Assembly: GCF_000012365.1 (NCBI RefSeq)
Contig: NC_007650.1
Span: forward strand, 1,612,001-1,676,000
Length of the DNA: 64,000 nt
Source of the DNA: Burkholderia thailandensis E264
GTDB taxonomy: Bacteria; Pseudomonadota; Gammaproteobacteria; Burkholderiales; Burkholderiaceae
Reading direction: 5' to 3'
The notes beneath the pieces were generated by a model. The model worked only from the letters and a program-made list of their open reading frames with translations, was not told where the DNA came from and searched no databases. This document shows positions 58,588 through 64,000 of the stretch, in pieces (position 1 is the first letter of the stretch; each line of letters begins with the position of its first letter). Both the position numbers and the translations under genes were made by a program.

Positions 58588-60270
58588 ATGAACAAGAAAC
58601 ATAGCAATCCTGAACAAACGCGGCGCGGCCAGGTCCGCGCCGTCGCCGGCATTCTCTCCATGTCCGTGCTCGTTCCGCTCGCCGGTTGCGGCGGCGGCGG
58701 CGACGGAGGCGCAAGCGGCACGCCGTCCGCAGCCGCCCAGCCGACGGCGCCCACGCCGGCTCCGGCGCCCGCGCCAAGTTCGGGCTCGTCGCAATCCGCG
58801 AATTCGTCCACGTCGACGGCGGCCTGCCCCGTCACGCAGGCCGCATCGACCGCCGCAAGCGAATCGCTCGCCCCCAGCACCGTCGCGTACGACGCGCCCG
58901 TCGACCATCTGATCGTCAAGCTGCAAAGCGCACCGGCGACGAGCGCATCGGGCGCGCGCATCATGGCCGCGACGAACGACGCGGCCCGACTCGATTCGCT
59001 GATTCAGCGGGTGATGTCGCAATGGAACGCGAAGAGCGGCAACGTTCGCTCGTATGCGCAGAACGTCGCGCCGATGAACGCGGTGCAGGTCGAGCGGACG
59101 ATGTCGGACGGCGCCGCGCTGCTCGCGCTCGGACAAAAGATGAGCGCGGATAACGCCGGCGCTCTCGCGCAAACGTTCGCGGCCGATCCGGACGTCGCGT
59201 ACGCGGAGCCCGACCGGCGCGTGTTCGCCCGCACGGTGGCGACCGATCCGAGCTACTCGCAGCAATGGAATTACTTCGATCCGACGGCCGGCATCGACCT
59301 GCCGAACGCGTGGGACGTGACGACCGGCCTGCCGAGCGTCGTCACCGCGGTGCTCGACACCGGCTACCGTCCGCATCCGGACATCATCGCGAACCTGCTG
59401 CCCGGCTACGACTTCATCTCCGACATCAACACCGGCAACAACGGCCATACCCGCAGCCCGGACGCGACCGACCCGGGCGACTGGGTCACGCAGCAGGAAC
59501 TGACCGATCCGTCGAGCCCGTTCTACCAATGCGCGAGCGCGCCGTCGAACAGCAGCTGGCACGGCACGCAGGTCGCCGGCATCATCGGCGCCGCCGCGAA
59601 CAACGGCATCGGCATCGCGGGCGTCAACTGGTACGGCAAGATCCTGCCCGTGCGCGTGCTCGGCAAGTGCGGCGGCACGACGAGCGATATCGCCGACGCG
59701 ATGCGCTGGGCGGCGGGCATCCCTGTCGCGGGCGCCCCGACGAACCTCACGCCCGCGAAGGTGATCAACCTGAGCCTCGGCGGCACCGGCCCGTGCGGCG
59801 ATACGTTCCAGCAAGCGATCAACGACGTGATCGCGCGCGGCGCCACCGTCGTCGTCTCGGCCGGCAACGACGGCCAGGCGACGACGCTGGACCGCCCGGC
59901 GAACTGCAAGGGCGTGATCTCGGTGGGCGCGACCGACAGCACGGGCCAGCGGGCGTGGTATAGCAACTTCGGCTCGGACATCACGTTGAGCGCGCCGGGC
60001 TCGAACATCCTGTCGACGACCAATGCGGGCACGACGGTGCCGACCACCGACGCGTACGGCACCCACAGCGGCACGAGCCTCGCCGCGCCGCAGGTGGCGG
60101 GCGTCGCCGCGCTGATGCTCTCGGCCAACCCGAACCTGACGCCCGCGCAGATCGCGCAGAAGCTCGCGAGCACCGCGCGGCCATCGCCGGCGACGACGTC
60201 CTGCCTCGCCCGCGCACCGGGTGCGGGCATCCTCGATGCCGGCACGGTGGTTGCGTCCGCAACGAAATAG
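58588..60270 (+). CDS. Subtilisin-family (S8) serine protease lipoprotein
   Basis: A 560-aa protein. The N-terminus MNKKHSNPEQTRRGQVRAVA has a lipobox VPLAGC (Cys about 36) followed by a Gly/Pro/Thr-rich linker. A propeptide region ends near residue 210, then the catalytic triad: Asp257 in TAVLDTGYRPHPD, His325 in SSWHGTQVAGIIG, and Ser497 in HSGTSLAAPQVAGVAALML. A close relative is the B. pseudomallei protease MprA, which is shorter; this is a paralogue or variant, so no symbol is given. It is probably surface-anchored or secreted. Confidence 0.87.
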   Translation: MNKKHSNPEQTRRGQVRAVAGILSMSVLVPLAGCGGGGDGGASGTPSAAAQPTAPTPAPAPAPSSGSSQSANSSTSTAACPVTQAASTAASESLAPSTVAYDAPVDHLIVKLQSAPATSASGARIMAATNDAARLDSLIQRVMSQWNAKSGNVRSYAQNVAPMNAVQVERTMSDGAALLALGQKMSADNAGALAQTFAADPDVAYAEPDRRVFARTVATDPSYSQQWNYFDPTAGIDLPNAWDVTTGLPSVVTAVLDTGYRPHPDIIANLLPGYDFISDINTGNNGHTRSPDATDPGDWVTQQELTDPSSPFYQCASAPSNSSWHGTQVAGIIGAAANNGIGIAGVNWYGKILPVRVLGKCGGTTSDIADAMRWAAGIPVAGAPTNLTPAKVINLSLGGTGPCGDTFQQAINDVIARGATVVVSAGNDGQATTLDRPANCKGVISVGATDSTGQRAWYSNFGSDITLSAPGSNILSTTNAGTTVPTTDAYGTHSGTSLAAPQVAGVAALMLSANPNLTPAQIAQKLASTARPSPATTSCLARAPGAGILDAGTVVASATK

Positions 60271-60302
60271 CCGCGCGCACGCTGGCACGCAGCTCACACA
60301 GT

Positions 60303-60322
60303 GGCCGCCCGAACGGGCGGCC
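60303..60322 (+). terminator. Hairpin after the protease gene
   Basis: GGCCGCCC-GAAC-GGGCGGCC forms an 8-bp stem with a GAAC loop, 32 bases after the protease stop. It has no T-run, so it could be a factor-dependent terminator or a 3' stabiliser. Confidence 0.55.
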
Positions 60323-60402
60323 GTTCGCGTTGGCCGGCATGCGACGGCCGCCGCGCCACGCCCGAATGCCTGTGCGGGCCGCGTAAACCCACCGTAAAAA
60401 AC

Positions 60403-60432
60403 TTGACGCTTCGCACGCCGACCCTTTACCAT
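60403..60432 (+). promoter_or_regulatory. Putative promoter of the mgtA leader
   Basis: TTGACG (60403-60408) and TACCAT (60427-60432) are separated by 18 bases. The predicted transcript would carry a leader of about 560 bases before mgtA, including the upstream ORFs below. Confidence 0.55.
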
Positions 60433-60460
60433 CGCCCCGTCTTGATACTTGGAGTGTTCC

Positions 60461-60514
60461 GTGAACACCGATGCGAGTTGTAGTCGGTCCTGCACCGGCT
60501 TGACTGCTGACTGA
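60461..60514 (+). CDS. Upstream ORF 1 of the mgtA leader (17 codons, GTG start)
   Basis: GTG at 60461, six bases after GGAG (60451-60454), opens the frame NTDASCSRSCTGLTAD, with its stop at 60512-60514. An out-of-frame 10-codon ORF, MRVVVGPAPA, starts at 60471 within it. The ORF precedes a terminator-like hairpin at 60543-60567, the layout of an attenuation leader. Salmonella mgtA also has a short leader peptide, but this sequence is unrelated. Confidence 0.5.
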   Translation: MNTDASCSRSCTGLTAD

Positions 60515-60542
60515 GGCATTCGCGCAGAGCCCCACGCTTCTG

Positions 60543-60575
60543 CCGCATCCCGGCCAGCAGGATGCGGCGTCTTTC
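60543..60575 (+). terminator. Attenuator-like hairpin in the mgtA leader
   Basis: CCGCATCC (60543-60550) pairs with GGATGCGG (60560-60567) around the loop CGGCCAGCA and is followed by CGTCTTTCC. It lies 29 bases after the stop of upstream ORF 1. It could end transcription early when the leader is translated in a particular way. The T-run is short. Confidence 0.55.
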
Positions 60576-60795
60576 CGGCCATCCCGGCCCGATCTTCCCG
60601 CCACGATTTTCCGAACGAATGACGCACGCGCCGCAATGCGCGCGTCGCACACGCTCGTTCCCGCGATGTACGGCCCGCGCCGTGCATGCGCGTGCACGCC
60701 CGCTCGCGCGTCGGCGGTTGCCGCAAGCGCGCCCGATGCACGCCCTTCCCGCCGTACGCCCATTCGCGTTCGGCCAACGCTAGACAGGAGTCCAG

Positions 60796-60960
60796 ATGGA
60801 AGCAGACGACAGTAGCCGATTACCGCTCGCCGGCGCCATGCCGTTCGGCGCGCGCAACGCACGCGTCATGTCGGCTGCGCCGGCGAGCGCCCCCACCCCC
60901 CTCTTCACTCAGCCGAACGCGCGCGACGCGAAGCGGCGGGAGACGCTCGTCCGTCGATGA
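60796..60960 (+). CDS. Upstream ORF 2 of the mgtA leader (54 codons)
   Basis: ATG at 60796 follows ACAGGAGTCCAG, the best ribosome site in the region. The ORF contains a proline-rich stretch (SAAPASAPTPLFTQP) and ends with its stop overlapping a further in-frame ATG at 60957 (ATGA). Inside it a 13-bp perfect inverted repeat (CGCTCGCCGGCGC at 60824, partner at 60877-60889) could fold the message. It lies right before mgtA. Peptide function, if any, is unknown. Confidence 0.5.
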   Translation: MEADDSSRLPLAGAMPFGARNARVMSAAPASAPTPLFTQPNARDAKRRETLVRR

Positions 60961-61004
60961 CGTCGGCGCTCCCCGCTCGCCGCGCGCGACACACGGAGCG
61001 ACCG

Positions 61005-63794
61005 ATGACACAACGCACTCCTTCGAAACACAAGCAACGCGGATTTCTCCGTGCCGGCGCGCACGGCGACGGCGGCGATCGCCGCCCGATGCGCATCGAG
61101 CGCGAATCCGCGCAACCGCTCGCCGACACGCTCGCGAACCTGCGCACGAGCGAGCGCGGCCTCACGACGTCCGACGCCAGGGAGCGGCTGCTGCGCGACG
61201 GCCCGAACGAAATCGCGCACGACAAGCCGCCGCACTGGAGCCGGCAGCTGCTCGCGTCGTTCAACAATCCGTTCGTCTACGTGCTGCTCGTGCTCGCCGC
61301 GATCAGCTTTCTGACGGACATCTACTTCGCCGCGCCCGACGATCGCGACTACGTGAAGATCACGATCCTGCTGTCGATGGTGACGATCAGCGTGCTGCTG
61401 CGCTTCGTGCAGGAATTCCGCTCGCTGCGCGCGGCCGAGAAACTCAAGGCGATGGTCCGCACGACCGCGACCGTGCAGCGCCGCGCCGACGACGCGAGCG
61501 CGCCGATCAAGCACGACGTGCCGATGCGCGACGTCGTCGTCGGCGACATCGTGCACCTTTCGGCGGGCGACATGATTCCCGCCGACGTGCGGCTCATCGC
61601 GTCGCGCGACCTCTTCATCAGCCAGGCGGTGCTCACGGGCGAGGCGCTGCCCGTCGAGAAGTACGACACGCTCGGCGCCGTCGCGCAAAAGTCCGCCGAT
61701 CCGGCGAGCCGTCACGGCGGCGGCGACGCCGGGCGCCACGATCGCCCCTCTCAAGGCGGCTCGCTGCTCGATCTCGCGAACGCGTGCTTCATGGGCACCA
61801 ACGTCGTGAGCGGCACCGCGACCGCGGTCGTCGTCGCGACGGGCGGCGACACGTATTTCGGCGCGCTCGCGAAGAACGTCGTCAGCCACAAGCGGATCGA
61901 GACGAGCTTCGATCGCGGCGTATCGAGCGTCAGCTGGCTGCTGATCCGCTTCATGCTCGTGATGGTGCCGGTCGTGTTCATGATCAACGGCCTCACGAAA
62001 GGCGACTGGCTGAGCGCCCTCACGTTCGCGCTCGCGGTCGCGGTCGGTCTCACGCCCGAGATGCTGCCGATGATCGTCAGCGCGAACCTCGCGCGCGGCG
62101 CGGTCGCGATGGCGCGGCGCAAGGTCGTCGTCAAGCGGCTGAACTCGGTCCAGAACTTCGGCGCGATGGACGTGCTATGCACCGACAAGACGGGCACGCT
62201 CACGCAGGACAAGATCATTCTCGAGCATCATCTCGACGCGTCCGGCCGCAAGAACGAGGACGTGCTGCGGCTCGGCTGGCTGAACAGCTTCCATCAGAGC
62301 GGCCAGAAGAACCTGATCGACATCGCGATCGTCAACCGCGCGAACCAGCTCGGCGACTGGATCAAGCCGCAAGGCTATCGCAAGATCGACGAGCTGCCGT
62401 TCGACTTCGTGCGGCGGCGCCTGTCGGTCGTCGTCGAGGACGCTCGCGGCACGCATCTGCTCGTCTGCAAGGGCGCGGTCGAGGAGATGCTCGCCGTCTC
62501 GACGCACGTTCAGGATGACGAAGGGGTGCATCCGCTCGATTTCGCCGCGCGCAAGCGGCTGCTCGCGCAGGCGAACGCGTATAACGAAGACGGCTTTCGC
62601 GTGCTGATCGTCGCGACGCGCACGATACCGCGCGGCGACGAACGCGAACAGTACCGCACGGCCGACGAGCGCGACCTGGTCGTGCGCGGCTTCCTCACGT
62701 TCCTCGATCCGCCGAAGGAATCGGCCGCGCCCGCGCTCGCCGCGCTGCGCGAGAACGGCGTCGCCGTGAAAGTGCTGACGGGCGACAATCCGGCCGTCAC
62801 GCTGAACGTCTGCCGGCAAGTCGGCCTCGAGCCCGGCAGGCCGCTCGTCGGCGCCGAAGTCGAGGCGCTCGACGACGTCGAGCTGGAGAAGGTGGTCGAG
62901 CGCACGACGGTGTTCGCGAAGCTCACGCCGCTGCAGAAGGCGCGGATCGTCAAGGCGCTGCAGGCGAACGGTCACACGGTCGGCTTCCTCGGCGACGGGA
63001 TCAACGACGCGCCCGCGCTGCGCGACGCGGACGTCGGCATCTCGGTGGACAGCGGCGCGGACATCGCCAAGGAAACCGCCGACATCATCCTGCTGGAGAA
63101 GAGCCTGATGGTGCTCGAGGAAGGCGTGATCAAGGGCCGAGAAACGTTCGGCAACATCCTCAAGTACCTGAACATGACCGCGAGCTCGAACTTCGGCAAC
63201 GTGTTCTCGGTGCTCGTCGCGAGCGCGTTCCTGCCGTGGGAGCCGATGCTCGCCGTGCAGATGCTCGTGCTGAACCTCATCTACGACACGTCGCAGATGC
63301 TGCTGCCGTGGGACAAGATGGACCCCGAGTTCCTGAAGAAGCCGCGCAAATGGGAGGCGGACAACATCGGCCGCTTTATGCTGTGGGTGGGGCCCACGTC
63401 GTCCGTGTTCGACATCACGACCTACGTGCTGATGTGGACCGTGTTCGGTGCGGGCGCGCTCTACCACGCGCAAGGCGGCGCGGCCGGCCAGCTCGTGATG
63501 AACTCCGGCTGGTTCGTCGAGAGCCTCGTGTCGCAGACGCTCGTCGTCCATCTGCTGCGCACGCGGAAGATCCCGTTCCTGCAGAGCACCGCGTCGCTGC
63601 CCGTGCTGCTGTCGACGACGATCGCGATCGCGATCGGCTGCTGGCTGCCGTTCTCGCCGTTCTCCGAAGCGCTCGGCTTCATCCGCCTGCCCGGCAGCTA
63701 CTGGCTGTGGCTCGTCGCGACGATGGCGGGCTACATCGCGCTCGCGCAGATCGTGAAGACGCTCTACGTGCGCCGCTACAAGCGGTGGTTCTGA
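61005..63794 (+). CDS. mgtA: Magnesium-transporting P-type ATPase (P3B, MgtA)
   Basis: A 929-aa transporter closely resembling E. coli/Salmonella MgtA over most of its length. Key motifs are LTGEALPVEKYD (actuator), LTPEMLPMIVSANLARGAVAMA (helix 4), DKTGTLTQDKI (phospho-Asp about residue 393), KVLTGDNPAV, and FLGDGINDAPALRDADVGIS. Helix NFGNVFSVLVASAFLP in the C-terminal half is highly conserved. The ATG at 61005 has GGAG upstream; an ATG at 60957 (overlapping upstream ORF 2) would add 16 residues. It imports Mg2+, likely when external Mg2+ is low. A Gly/His/Asp-rich insertion (ADPASRHGGGDAGRHDRPSQ) lies in the actuator region. Confidence 0.93.
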   Translation: MTQRTPSKHKQRGFLRAGAHGDGGDRRPMRIERESAQPLADTLANLRTSERGLTTSDARERLLRDGPNEIAHDKPPHWSRQLLASFNNPFVYVLLVLAAISFLTDIYFAAPDDRDYVKITILLSMVTISVLLRFVQEFRSLRAAEKLKAMVRTTATVQRRADDASAPIKHDVPMRDVVVGDIVHLSAGDMIPADVRLIASRDLFISQAVLTGEALPVEKYDTLGAVAQKSADPASRHGGGDAGRHDRPSQGGSLLDLANACFMGTNVVSGTATAVVVATGGDTYFGALAKNVVSHKRIETSFDRGVSSVSWLLIRFMLVMVPVVFMINGLTKGDWLSALTFALAVAVGLTPEMLPMIVSANLARGAVAMARRKVVVKRLNSVQNFGAMDVLCTDKTGTLTQDKIILEHHLDASGRKNEDVLRLGWLNSFHQSGQKNLIDIAIVNRANQLGDWIKPQGYRKIDELPFDFVRRRLSVVVEDARGTHLLVCKGAVEEMLAVSTHVQDDEGVHPLDFAARKRLLAQANAYNEDGFRVLIVATRTIPRGDEREQYRTADERDLVVRGFLTFLDPPKESAAPALAALRENGVAVKVLTGDNPAVTLNVCRQVGLEPGRPLVGAEVEALDDVELEKVVERTTVFAKLTPLQKARIVKALQANGHTVGFLGDGINDAPALRDADVGISVDSGADIAKETADIILLEKSLMVLEEGVIKGRETFGNILKYLNMTASSNFGNVFSVLVASAFLPWEPMLAVQMLVLNLIYDTSQMLLPWDKMDPEFLKKPRKWEADNIGRFMLWVGPTSSVFDITTYVLMWTVFGAGALYHAQGGAAGQLVMNSGWFVESLVSQTLVVHLLRTRKIPFLQSTASLPVLLSTTIAIAIGCWLPFSPFSEALGFIRLPGSYWLWLVATMAGYIALAQIVKTLYVRRYKRWF

Positions 63795-63871
63795 CACCAC
63801 GCGCTTCGTTTTGTCTCCCGGCCGGTGCGCGCCGCGCGCGCCGGCCGCCCGTCTCATCGAAAGGTGACGCC

Positions 63872-64000
63872 ATGAAAAAAATGCTTCCGCTCGCCGCCGC
63901 GGGCGCCCTCTTCGCGCCCGCGGGCGCGCACGCCGACCCCCCGTTCACGTCCGACGACGCGAACACGCAGGGCGACGGCAACTGGCAGTACGAGCTGAAT
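63872..64000 (+). CDS. Putative outer-membrane beta-barrel protein (MetA-pathway-like), partial
   Basis: Starts MKKMLPLAAAGALFAPAGAHA, a signal peptide, then DPPFTSDDANTQGDGNWQYEL, as in the PF13557-type transporter or phenol-degradation MetA-like outer-membrane proteins. AAAGGTGACG precedes the ATG. The rest lies outside the window. It follows mgtA by about 80 bases in the same orientation. Confidence 0.7.
   Translation, partial: MKKMLPLAAAGALFAPAGAHADPPFTSDDANTQGDGNWQYELN

Overview
The window is high-GC DNA with strong GC3 codon bias, and its gene content points to the Burkholderia pseudomallei group. The clearest marker is an irlR-irlS two-component pair lying directly behind a Czc-type RND efflux operon. 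A FAD-dependent glucose dehydrogenase with the Burkholderia gamma-alpha-beta layout and many accessory transport and regulatory genes fit the smaller chromosome of such a species. The replicon assignment is inference. I saw no rRNA, tRNA or CRISPR array.

Layout. 1-2.9 kb: end of a prophage or phage-like island, with a PAPS-reductase-like gene cut by the window edge, an operon of short genes, and a divergent promoter/operator region beside a small helix-turn-helix protein. 3.0-5.3 kb: YbaK-type deacylase, a wrecked cysteine synthase, and an adenosine-specific-kinase-family protein. 5.5-15.7 kb: a metal-response locus (czcCBA, irlRS, three small exported proteins). Five copies of one box, each at the same distance from a -10-like element, probably define an IrlR regulon. 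One of the five drives a putative structured small RNA. 16-18.3 kb: DszC-like flavin monooxygenase and a membrane methyltransferase. 18.8-23.1 kb: Fur-controlled FecI/FecR/TonB receptor system. 23.2-26 kb: ECF sigma/anti-sigma operon with exported proteins. 26.5-36.6 kb: mixed metabolism and transport (AraC regulator, FAH hydrolase, CPBP protease, MarC protein, PaaK, ChaA-like antiporter, LysR, HPP-CBS protein, MarR). 36.6-43.4 kb: ClC channel, two methyltransferases, LytTR two-component pair. 43.6-44.3 kb: IS3-type remnant cutting an MFS gene. 45.3-51.7 kb: small exported protein, GFA protein, MurA paralogue, a histidine-type ABC transporter with a HutC-like operator, and an Amj-family lipid II flippase. 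51.9-57.1 kb: porin, DoxX and the three-subunit FAD dehydrogenase. 58.6-60.3 kb: subtilase lipoprotein. 60.4-63.8 kb: mgtA with a long leader carrying two upstream ORFs and hairpins. 63.9 kb: start of an outer-membrane protein, cut by the window end.

The most novel-looking items are the five-site IrlR regulon with its non-coding transcript at about 14,944-15,073, and the mgtA leader at 60,403-60,960. Coordinates were read by hand from the sequence. Family calls rest on recognised motifs and remembered homologues, since no database search was possible.
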